From Hymenolepis diminuta (Eukaryota; Platyhelminthes; Cestoda; Cyclophyllidea; Hymenolepididae): DNA of 64,000 nt. A program made the position numbers and the translations under genes. Where the stretch lies: positions 3,570,416 through 3,634,415 of the forward strand of contig CAADRB010000004.1 of assembly GCA_900708905.1 (NCBI GenBank). The letters run 5' to 3'. Positions 55,701 through 64,000 of the stretch are shown piece by piece (position 1 is the first letter of the stretch; every line of letters begins with the position of its first letter). The notes below the pieces were generated by a model that did no database searches, was not told where the DNA came from, and saw only the letters and a program-made list of their open reading frames with translations.

Positions 55701-56935
55701 TTAACACATATTGATCAGAACTAAATCTAACGATTTTCAATTGAGATTTTCATATTTTTAAATTCCAGTTGGGCTAATTAAATGCTGAGTCGAAGTTTTA
55801 CAAACGTAGGGATTAAGAATTTAATAAATCGGCGTTTGACCCATACAGGGGTTGCTAAGATAGGCTTCTTGATAGTGATTCTCAGGCATCCACCAATGCT
55901 TTGCACTCAAATCATATTTAGGTTACCGAAATCAGTTACTGCTTTTGTTTCAGCTGAGATCCAGTGTCCTTGACTTTGGACAAATTGTAATTTATATACG
56001 CTTTTCGTGATGGCTTTGCGTTAGGATTCAGAGAAGATGAATGCTGGCCACTCATTTATTAGGCAAATATAAACAATTATTTATAATCGGATTTAATGGG
56101 ATTTGTTGGTGCATTGTTTGACAATGTTCGACAAGTGACAAGATTTCATTCTCAGGTGCGAAGAATGGAAAATCAGTATTCGATAAACAAGTACACTCCG
56201 GTAAAACACGAGCATTAAATTCGCACGATAACGTTATTTTTGCTATAGTAAATGTCAATTTGTCTTGAACTAGGTAGGTTTATGCAAATAATTAGTTTCT
56301 TTGTTTTGATATCTACAAACTGATACTCCTGTTTTTCAGATAGAGAGAAAAGGGAAAGAAAGTGAAATTTGAAATTTTGGTGTTTATACAGCTCTAGTTA
56401 CGATTTTTGTCTTATCTTATGTCATTTTGAGAGTATTCTATCCATTTGGTACCAAGCTTTGATCTCGATTGCGCGAAAATTGTATTAGACGTCAGTTTTT
56501 AAGAGCAAGTGTTCACTTTTATTTTCTTTTTAACTAACTTGCGCCTCAAAATTTTGCTCTAATTCTTTGGAGATTTCAAGAAAGGATATTTTACTAAATT
56601 TACTAAATTCATAAGGTTGGGTGGTGGCGCCATTCACCTTTAAGTTTGGTATAATCAAAGATTTGTATTTGCACGCATTTTTCTTTTATTAACCGGGTTA
56701 CTAAAATGCGATTTAATTTGACTTTGGCAAAATACAGTCCACTCATTTGTCTATAAAATCGTCTATCGACGTTTCTCTTTTAGTTAGTCACCTGAAAATG
56801 CAAACCACTCCATTAAACCTTAACCGAAGAATGTCCATGGAAGACTATGACAAACCAATGGGACGTGTGCAGTTGGCTGGAGGTTTTCGTCCCAATCTCA
56901 CCACACCCAACGACGTACCTGATGAAAATAACTAA
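22710..56935 (+). CDS. NDRG: NDRG family protein (N-myc downstream-regulated), spliced, near complete
   Basis: Fourteen exons: 22710-22739, 22773-22820, 22955-23012, 23739-23761, 24173-24259, 34496-34558, 35810-35870, 41492-41578, 42608-42685, 48701-48816, 49656-49691, 53547-53703, 53794-53845 and 56784-56935. The product is about 350 residues, near the family's 350-390. It starts MAALGMASEQHHELDLPIGK, then VVFLTVHDLGCNH (family HDIGLNH). Next come FPTLWNIAGSLKNVLDHF, VVLFGEGAGANILARFA (family GVGAGAYILSRFA) and MVMGAVLVHCTGQ (family LVEGLVLINVDP). Then come RRYxx-like YITAYMQRKPLSERLGDLKC, VLLITGALAP, and IESMQYFLQGIGL (family AFKYFLQGMGY). The tail has RRMSMEDY and ends DVPDENN before TAA. 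NDRG proteins have an alpha/beta-hydrolase fold without catalytic residues and act in differentiation and stress. Phases agree everywhere except between 24259 (phase 0) and 34496 (needs phase 2), so a short exon is missing there. The 23739 and 24173 exons are less certain, being supported by phase and weak alignment. Confidence 0.92.
22740..22772 (+). other. 33-nt micro-intron (NDRG intron 1)
   Basis: GTAGAA opens and TTTTTTCTTAG closes this 33-nt intron between codons 10 and 11. It is a multiple of three, but its last codon reads TAG in frame, so retention would give a 20-residue product. Removing it joins MAALGMASEQ to HHELDLPIGK, restoring the NDRG N-terminal domain. Introns near 30 nt at gene 5' ends are known in schistosomes. 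Confidence 0.8.
25988..26205 (+). repeat. tRNA-derived SINE, copy S2 (NDRG intron)
   Basis: A tRNA-like head contains GTGCTCGTCTGC and a B-box-like AAGTTCGATGCTC. It is followed by AATCCAGTGGACGGAATGG, CTTCTAACCAGAAATGC and CCCTCTACTCAAGATAG, which parallel copy S1 at 53241-53470 in the same order and spacing. The copy is diverged, so it is old. It lies in the long intron after the exon ending at 24259. Confidence 0.65.
28190..28450 (+). repeat. Dispersed repeat R3, copy A (NDRG intron)
   Basis: This shares ordered blocks with 31030-31250: ACCAAGAAGCATAAAG versus ACCAAGAAGCAAAAAG, GATCTTGCCAATGGCCACATTG versus CATCTTGCCAATAGTCGTTATG, and AATCTACTTCTAGCATGCTTGC versus GACCTACTTTCTATATACCTTGC. 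Similarity between blocks is weak. The 87-codon minus-strand frame across it is not regarded as a gene. Confidence 0.5.
31030..31250 (+). repeat. Dispersed repeat R3, copy B (NDRG intron)
   Basis: Direct-orientation partner of the block at 28190-28450, in the same intron. The 61-codon plus-strand frame here is therefore more likely repeat sequence than an exon, although CGAGCAGG at 31121-31128 is flanked by an acceptor and a GT (see findings). Confidence 0.5.
31865..31925 (+). repeat. Possible SINE head fragment (NDRG intron)
   Basis: GTTCACTCAGACATTTGG is followed by GAGCTCGAATCCTGAAGCTC, a B-box-like core with self-complementary flanks. It resembles the head of copies S1-S3 but lacks the body, so it may be a truncated SINE or a tRNA relic. 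Confidence 0.3.
34139..34405 (-). repeat. Dispersed repeat R2, copy B (NDRG intron)
   Basis: Inverted partner of 20545-20830. Its right half includes GTGGTGGAGATCATTCCTAATCG, matching the reverse complement of CGATTAG..ATGAT..GATCTCCAC in copy A. It lies about 90 bp upstream of the NDRG exon at 34496 and carries no coding sequence. Confidence 0.75.
34850..35035 (-). repeat. tRNA-derived SINE, copy S3 (NDRG intron)
   Basis: Read on the minus strand it contains GGATTCGACCCC (B-box), CCCAGTGAGTGGAATGACC, TTTTAACCAGAGAGGTTCC and ACTCCTCTGTGCAAGA. These correspond in order to GGTTCGAATCTC, CCAGTGAGCGGAATATCC, TTCTACCAGGAAACCC and CTCTCTACCCAAGA of S1. A 95-codon minus-strand frame across this segment is explained by the repeat. 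Confidence 0.65.
41096..41106 (+). repeat. G11 homopolymer (NDRG intron)
   Basis: Eleven consecutive G in otherwise AT-rich intron DNA. Runs of this length are rare in such a background and are prone to sequencing error and length polymorphism. Confidence 0.9.
46785..47064 (+). repeat. Dispersed repeat R1, copy 3 (NDRG intron)
   Basis: It shares AGCATTTTCCAAAG..ACTCTTTA, GTCCATGAAGCCACAATGATG, GTCTTTATG and a CT-rich centre with R1 copy 2, and ends TTCAATACACTTTGACCTA (copy 2: TTCAATACATTTTGACCTA). The 98-codon plus-strand frame that spans it is repeat sequence, not an exon. Confidence 0.7.
48100..48265 (+). repeat. tRNA-derived SINE, 3' part, copy S4 (NDRG intron)
   Basis: GAATTCGGGTTTCTTACCGGGA, GATGCTGCTTCTTTCCCCATGATG and TGCGTTGGGTTTG align with GAATTGGTCTTCTACCAGGAA, GATGCCGCTCTCTACCCAAGATG and AGCGTTAGGAAAC of copy S1. 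The head with the B-box is not clearly visible, so this is a 5'-truncated or strongly degraded copy. Confidence 0.45.
48515..48581. other. Assembly gap (67 N)
   Basis: A run of 67 N lies in the intron between NDRG exons 42608-42685 and 48701-48816, about 120 bp before the latter. True length and content are unknown. The nearby SINE fragment suggests a repeat-caused gap. Confidence 0.99.
52748..53067 (-). repeat. Dispersed repeat R1, copy 2 (NDRG intron)
   Basis: The reverse complement runs from AAGGATGACTCTACGCATTTTCC to TTCAATACATTTTGACC. It matches copy 1 at 15831-16135 over almost the whole length, apart from about 50 bp present only here and in copy 3. It looks like the least degraded member of the family. 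No coding frame runs through it. Confidence 0.75.
53241..53470 (+). repeat. tRNA-derived SINE, copy S1 (NDRG intron)
   Basis: An A-box-like CCGTGGTCGTCTG and a canonical B-box GGTTCGAATCTC, about 30 bp apart, form the tRNA-like head. The body CCAGTGAGCGGAATATCC, CTTCTACCAGGAAACCC, CTCTCTACCCAAGATGAGCG follows and the element ends in an ATT-rich tail (ATTGTTATTATT). It is the best preserved member and ends about 75 bp before the NDRG exon at 53547. Confidence 0.75.
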
Positions 56936-57510
56936 ATAGGATTCTGCACAATTCCTGCCTTTGACACCCCGTCCTCATTCACATCCTCCTTGGCATTTTG
57001 TCCATCTCTTTCTGCAATTCATCAATTTTAACTGCCAGTTTAATCAATTGGGCAATACCATTTCACTCAATTCCCGTGGTTGCATATATTTGCAACCTCA
57101 GGAATATTATTCATTTACTTTACTTATCCCTTTCTCTTACCCCTACCTATTTGAAGTTGTCCTTTCTACTCTACTCTAATCTCCCTCTAATACCTGTTAC
57201 TTCCCTTCCTCTAATGTTGTAGTTGTCTTCTGACTGTGCCACTTTTGTTTGAAAAAGTGCCTAGTAAAGACTGTTTGAGTGTTTTTATTCGTGGTCGACT
57301 GTTCTTGATTTAAAATACATATTCAAAGTGTAGTAAGGTAAAATTGAATTTGAGGCTAAGCAACATGGGACTATTTAGTCTTCATAATACTAATGTTTGA
57401 ATGTCAAAAAACCACTGTTAACAGTTACTAACTTTCAAGTTGTCAGGAACGGTATGCACCGTATGCTGATAAGGATGATGGACGACTTAGAGACAGACTG
57501 TGGGAATAAA
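56936..57510 (+). other. NDRG 3' untranslated region (inferred)
   Basis: Sequence after the TAA at 56933-56935 is CT-rich up to about 57220. The first AATAAA on this strand is at 57505-57510. Open frames starting at 56961 and 56998 are stop-poor CT-rich sequence and are not considered coding. The end of the transcript is an inference. Confidence 0.4.
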
Positions 57511-60149
57511 ACTGTGAGGCAAAAAAGTCCTGTGGCTCTGAATTCAGTTTGTTTGCTTTCCATCAGTTACGTTCGGATGAAATTTGGCTTTGAAAGTTAT
57601 TGCGTGGAAAAGAGTCGAAATTCCATGAAATGGTTAGTTATGCATGGATAATCCGAATCGTGGATATGTTACGCCGAATTTTATTTAACGGCGGCATTTG
57701 AATTAGAAAAGACACCGCAGAATTAAATTTGATAATGAAACAACGAATGTGTGGAAAATCCAACTACTTCGCTTGCCAGGGAAAGCCATAGTGATGAGGA
57801 GCTATCAATATAAACCATAGAGTATGTATTTTCGAATGATGAGCAATATTAATATGCGGGTGCCTGTTAATTCGAATATGTGGACAGGTAGTCCAGACAA
57901 ATCTCCCTCTTCATTGGAACAGTCATTTATTATATTATTATATTCCCCTTATATATGTAAAGATAATGGTGGATAAATTAACTCAGTGCCCCGCAGCACG
58001 TTTTTGCAATCTCATAGTTCAGAAATCAGTTGTAATTTATTTAATTATGGAAGATGATATAGTTATAAGGTTACGTGGTGGCCCCATCTCACCAAGTGCA
58101 AAGCGGGGCGATTTCTTGGTAATAATGCCTGATTTACAGTTAGCATATCTAAGGCAAAACCCTCTAAATATAAATAAGATATAAAGCCATTATAAACCGT
58201 TAAAATGAAACATTTTAAATTAAATAAAGCACATTTATCTCTGTAGAATTTTCCCATAATTTATCATTTCTTAATAAGAGAAGACAGAAGATATTTTGTC
58301 AACTGAAATCCCCATCAATTAATAATGACACAAAGATAGGTTTCTGTAATTGAGATGTTTCCTTCTTGTAAAGCTTATTGCATCAATTAAGTTATTTTAG
58401 TGAAAGCTAGTAGGCAATTCGCTTGGAATAGATTAGCGAGGAAATAATTTAGTAAAGCATTCCCATTGCTAATTTGTAGGACTCTGTTATACCAAGGTAA
58501 AGGCTTTTAAGAAACTAAAGAGCTTCCTAATGGATACCGACCGATAATAGCTTTTTCAAAATTAAAAGTATTGAGCGGAGACCGGCAGTGTATTTTAGAA
58601 TGATAGAGAAGGCAAAGAGAACAAAGCGTTCTCACAAAGTGTAAAAAAGGGTTTGTGTAAGGCTAAGATCGTTGAGATGAGTCAATACAATTATCAGTTA
58701 TCAATTTGCAGGTATGTTTTGTTTAATACAGGCCCTCGAGAAAAATAACCGTTTCTTACACGACATCGCGTTTCGTTTCAACATAATTCAGCATGTAGTC
58801 CGATGATTTTGCTTGGAGGTAAGAAGTTGCAACGCCTTTCAAGTATATCAAATTAACTTGCATGAAATTTTATTATTTGATTGATAATGTTGCGGATGTG
58901 AGGAATGAACCACTATATGTGTACCTATATTGTTTCATAACTGGCCTTCTCACCCTATCCTTTCATTCTACATTATCTGAAACATTCTGAATGACAAAAA
59001 CTTCTGTATTTTCACTATATTTACCAATATTTCGCTGAATGTATTTCGTGAAATTCGTGAAAATGGTTAAATTTTTTCGATCAGAACATAACTGTATATC
59101 CCAAAGGAAATATTCTTCTTTCCAAAGAACAAATTATATTAAATAAATATTAGTAATCAACAGCAGATATGCACTTTATCATGTTGTTAATGTATGCAAT
59201 ATTCACAAAAACTCTTGTTTAACTCACAACACCCACCACAAAATCCACTTTTGACTCAAAAAGAAACCGTTAAACTTGAAACAAAAAATTGACGGTGAGA
59301 CAGATTATGAAGTAATACTAAAACAAACTTTGATATTTTTAAAATAAATATCCATTTAATACTTACAAAATCGACAAATTTCATAGATAATATAGAAAAA
59401 TTTTATGTTTCAGATTAAAACTCCTAAGAACTCTAAGGTTGTTATTGCACATTATAAAGCAACAAAATACAACTATCATCATTCCAAAATATCTGAACAC
59501 AAGAAAATGTGTAAGAGAAGGAGATCAACTTAAAAAAAGGCATCCAGAAAGTTGCAACCGTAGGATTCAGGTTGTTTGTCTGTTAGTTAGTCGATTTTTT
59601 ATGTGAAATCACGTTAATTGCGATCAGAATTAATTGTCCAGTTAATTAATTTTGATGGTTGGTCGATCACCACAGGGGCATTTTTCCCTAAAAGTGGGGA
59701 TAGAAGACAAAAGGATATAAAATAACTTTGATGTAGCAGAGTTTAATTTAATTTTTTCAATCTTTACCTTCAGTAAAAGAGCAACAGAGTTGCTCTTCCT
59801 CCATAAATATTTAAGTAATAAAGTTTCTATTTCCATCATTTCAAAGCATATGATTACAATGCTCCTTTTATGAACGATAGGTAATGCCTAATGTTGCCCG
59901 TTGATCTGCAAGGAAGACTTAAAATAGAATATCGGTCAGAAATAAGGGAATTTACACCGCATCATCCTGATAAAATGCTTTCGGAATATATACTGTTTTT
60001 TTCACGTATATCAAGTGATAAATTCGTGTTATGAAATTTCAAACATGCATATGTGCGAGCCAGATAGGTGTGCGATCCCAAATTTTTGAATTGTAAATAT
60101 TAATTTAAGGATCGAACTATTAATATAACTCTTACTAGCTAAACGATTC

Positions 60150-60250
60150 TTTTGTATTAATGACCCCGAAATTTTCATATTTTAAGACCCTAAAATTGTT
60201 CAAGCCTCGATAAAATTCATCAACTCAAGAAGCAGTGGATAATAGCATTT
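60150..60250 (+). repeat. Dispersed repeat R4, copy A
   Basis: It shares TTGTATTAATGACC, CATATTTTAAGACCCTAA and ATCAACTCAAGAAGCAGTGGAT with copy B at 62216-62312 (TTGTATTAATGACC, CATATTTTAGGACCCTAA, ACATCTCAAGAGGCAGTAGAT). The copies are in direct orientation about 2.06 kb apart. Similarity fades outside this stretch. Confidence 0.75.
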
Positions 60251-62215
60251 TAATTAATAATTCAAGTGATTGCCTTGCTCTGGAGAATAACCTTCTGCTT
60301 CTATTTGCTAAAAATATTTGGTAGTGACTCAAAGAAATAAATCAGTTCAGCATCTTATTATATTAAATTTAATAACAATATATTATAGTATTCCTTCTGA
60401 GGGAACTCTGGAGAGTCCTCTTTGTAAACAAAGAATAAATGGAAAGAAAACATACTCTTAAAAGGAAAGCCTAATAAAATGATCCTTTTCATCTCTCTTT
60501 TGGAAATAATCTTGCCTCAGCTGACTTAAATATTATTTTGGCGATCTACAAAACGAGAGGAAATAGCATGCACGAGTATTTTTTGAAATTTGCTTGCATG
60601 ACGGATAGAAAGGAACTCCAGATAGAAATTGAGATCATTTAGTCCTATGCTGGCTAATATAAAATAAGCAAGAAGGGAAGGACATACACTTACACTCATA
60701 AGTATAAATCAACAGATGCATTCAGGTGTAGGAACTTTGGTGAGAAAATCAGAATGAGTCGTTTGAGCACAATTGTCGGGAATGTTAGGAAGACTATGCG
60801 GCTAAAATTTGGTTGGAGTAAACGTTTGAGAAAATATTCGGAAAATAAGAGAAAGGGCAAATTGCTACATGTGTATTTCTGCTGTTCCATAACCAGACAT
60901 CTTATTCTCATCTTTTATTCCGCATTTTCAGAAGCAAAAAGGAATATTTATATTCTACTATATTCTCTAATATAGACAAATATTGCTTCGTTTAATAGTT
61001 AAAATTACTGCATGAAATTAGTAAAGATAAGTAAATTTTTTAGAGCCTAATTAATCATAAATCCTTATTTATTATGTTTATCAAATAAAAAGGCCTCATG
61101 TTTGGGGACAAAATTTATAAAAACAAATTATTTTAAAGAAGTATTAAATAAGCAACAGCAGTACGCATTTTTATCAGATCGCGGTTGCTTCGCTGCACGC
61201 GATACTCCTGCAAAATTCATTTTAACCCGCAATTTCTCCTACTCCGTTTGCAGTATTTAGGGCGCGATCTGAATTAACTTATTTAATTAAAACAACAGAA
61301 TAAAGCATACAGGAACTTAATAAATTATTTCCTTAAAGTTAGTAAATGCAAATCAATTACAATAATGCACTGTAACTGTAACGCTAAACTGCTAGCGTTT
61401 TTCAAAACACTTATTCTTTGCCAATTACTTAGTGTTACTTCAGACTAAAGAGTACTTGAAAATTTTGACTCCCAAATGATGTTGTTCAACTAGAAACAAA
61501 AAATTGCAGCTAAAATTGATAATACCAACGAAATTATGCATTTTTGTACATCATTATTAAATTAATTAACCAGAAAAAATTCATGATTGGTTAAGTAAAT
61601 AGAACACTTGGATGTTTCCTAGTAAATAGATAACTGAACCCACAGCTTGAAAATCTTGTGTGTGCTAAGTTTAATAATATTACACAGAGGAAGGCCAAAA
61701 ATTCCAAATATTATATCCGTGGCGATTCTTAATGCAGAAAACAACAAAGCAACCAATAGGGATTAAGGTACGGGATCGAGCAGAATCGGAACATAAAATG
61801 GAGTTTATATAATTCAGATTTTATGCCTTTCTTATTTTTTCAAGCTCTAATATTCCGATGTCCAAATTTCAGGCTTCGTGCCCTGTTCGCAAGTTGTGAA
61901 GCTCATACCTAATTAACCGGTTTATTTATTTATCTAGACGGCTGCTCGACGACTCCAAATACAATTTTGTTTATATCAGCCAAGATCGAAAACGATAAGA
62001 ACTAATAAAATTTAACATGGCAGAGCGATATTTAAAATTTCTTTATCCTTGCCATCTGCGTACGGAAATCAAAAGTGCGTTTGGGTTTACTAATAAAATG
62101 AAGATCTACACTTTAAACCTAGTGGCATTAATAAATTTCCGAATTTTCAAATTTAAGTTGTTTTGTGACAGTTGCGTGCCCCACTACAAATATAAATTAT
62201 AATATCTTTTATCTC

Positions 62216-62312
62216 ATTTGTATTAATGACCTCAAAATCTGCATATTTTAGGACCCTAAGGTCGTTTAAACCTCATTGAAATCAAACATCTCAAGAGGCA
62301 GTAGATGATTTA
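62216..62312 (+). repeat. Dispersed repeat R4, copy B
   Basis: Partner of 60150-60250 in the same orientation. The two could be remnants of terminal direct repeats or separate insertions of one family; nothing coding lies between them. Confidence 0.75.
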
Positions 62313-64000
62313 AATGTCAAGAAATAACTGAATTAAATTTACTGAAAATTTTGTTAGTATTATTATTTCCTGCGGTAATATGAATTTTTTTTCTATTTTT
62401 AATTGTGAGAAGGAAAAGAAATTGAAAAACGAAAATCCAATAAAAGATGAAGGGAGAAGGTTAATAAGATTCTAAGAGCAATTTCAAAACTTGAATCCGG
62501 ATTGTTAAATATTTAATTGACTGGTAGTTTACATTACGTAATTCACATTTCACAATTCGTCCTCCGGATCGCAGCTAATGCTTTGTTATAATTTTAGTGC
62601 CTAATAACCGGTTTTTAATTATGAATGGTCGGTCCTGCCGTTTTATTTCGTATATTCTCCCAATGGTTGAAAATGGGAAATTACCTTTAACGGGTTTCAG
62701 TTTTAACAATAACAACTTTTGACTGAAAACGTATTATAAGGTTTATCTTGTGTGAACTCTGGTGTGTTCGGCCATGTTAAACCCTGTAAACAAGGTATGC
62801 TCCTGCTATCTTCGCTGGAGGGAAAAAGTATTGCTGGTTTATAACAACTTCTGATTTTGTAGCTCTAAAGATAGAAGTAGCAACATCACCCAATAATTTA
62901 AACTTTACCGACTTGAGTGTAAGCTTTCCCCTCCAATTACATATTTAAACTGGATTGCCAGATGCAAATCAAAAGAATGTAAAGGATTCCTAACCTTCTT
63001 TCTTGAAAATCTTCCAATTTACATTTTCCTTCTTATATTAAATATTAAATTGAAAGATACGTACTTCTTATTATAAATTTGTCCTTTGATAGGATTTTTT
63101 GCTTAAATGGATTATTTTAGAGTGTGATTCCTTATATCTCTATCTTTTACTATAAACAAGTAAGTAGGTAGGTATCTACGTGATTGTAAAAATGCAGAAA
63201 TATTAATTTTCTTTAAAGCATTCACTCAGTCTTCTTCAATCGGATTATGAGAGTTTTAAAATATCTTGATGTGAAGTGCACGCCAATGATACAATAGTCA
63301 AAGTAAATAGTTGTCAAGTCGGAGGTCACGAGGTTAAGTGCACATCGGTGTACTTATCTAATGATGTTATTGGCCGAATATCCTGTTAACCTCTGAGTAA
63401 TTGAGGGAAGGTAGAATGCGAGATACCTTTTCTCCATCTATTTCTTATCAGGGTTGAGAAGTTTTCAGAATGAATTGGGCCCAATTTCTACTCGATCTCT
63501 ATATATTAATATATGGTTCAGGACTGATTTCCTGAAATTTAGCTCTCCTGCCCTCATTAAATGCAGTATGTAAATAAGCACGTCTCAATGTCTAAATTGC
63601 GTCAGTAAAACGATTTTTCAAGTTCTTCTTTCATAAACAAACTTATGATTAAGTGGATTGAGCAAAAGAAAACAATATTTTATATCCTCGAAAGCTCGAG
63701 TTTGTTATTTAAAAATCAAAATTGGCTACTGAAAGTTAATTAAAATATATTTATGGGGAAGAGGGAGGTCATCTAAACCCATAAATGAGTAGATTTTAAA
63801 TATGTAAATTTTTATTTCTATTACTGGCTGTTTGGAGAACAATAAAGTGTCATTTGTCCTCATAGTTGTCAATTTTTCTGAAATCTCTTCTTAAATAATA
63901 ATAGTTCTCTCAGTATTCCACTATTTCAAATTTTAGTATAATAAAATGGAATGCTTTTATTCTTAAGATGTAGTGACCGGCAATGTAAGAGTAATTCTGT

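Larger units (their letters stand above)
57511..64000. other. AT-rich region without a recognisable gene
   Basis: No exon of a known family, tRNA or tandem array was recognised on either strand apart from the R4 pair. A tRNA-like stretch near 63325-63355 (GGAGGTCACGAGGTTAAGTGC) faintly recalls the SINE head, but is too weak to call. Confidence 0.4.

Noticed and set aside
1..64000. CRISPR array, rRNA or tRNA genes, bacterial operons
   Set aside because: No regularly spaced repeats, rRNA-like or intact tRNA sequences were seen, and the genes are spliced and eukaryotic.

Overview
This is a window of AT-rich eukaryotic nuclear DNA with spliced genes. It carries parts of three recognisable animal protein-coding genes, widely spaced among introns and old repeats. 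The best guess for the organism is a flatworm, probably a trematode of schistosome type. The basis is the intron pattern: the NDRG gene begins with a 33-nt intron, also has a 23-nt micro-exon, and later has introns of up to about 10 kb. Very short 5' introns followed by long ones are known from schistosomes. The species cannot be fixed from this sequence.

Left part, minus strand: positions 597-2359 carry the C-terminal six exons of a ZC3H15 (DRG family regulatory protein 1) homologue. Its N-terminal half, with the CCCH zinc fingers, was not found upstream. From about 2.4 to 16.9 kb there is no intact gene. This stretch holds degenerate C2H2 zinc-finger exons (13.3-13.74 kb), some coding-like blocks near 11.5-12.4 kb, a perfect 14-bp hairpin at 9.14 kb and one copy of a dispersed repeat called R1 here.

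Middle: LRRC47 (16917-19690, minus strand, four exons, 537 residues) appears complete. It is arranged head to head with an NDRG gene (22710-56935, plus strand) across a gap of about 3 kb that may hold promoters for both. The NDRG protein is reconstructed from 14 exons. The exon phases show that at least one short exon is still missing between 24259 and 34496.

Repeats: the introns and flanks contain four dispersed repeat families recognised by internal comparison: R1 (CT-rich, about 310 bp), R2 (about 280 bp, inverted pair), R3 and R4 (weaker pairs). There is also a tRNA-derived SINE family with a B-box. A 67-base assembly gap lies in an NDRG intron. Right of 57.5 kb no gene is recognisable.

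The genes do not form a pathway. ZC3H15 and LRRC47 both relate to translation (ribosome-associated GTPase partner; PheRS-beta-like B3/B4 module), while NDRG is a non-catalytic alpha/beta-hydrolase-fold protein. No clear new system was found. The most informative leads are the NDRG micro-exon and micro-intron structure, the unresolved ZC3H15 5' half, and the repeat families.
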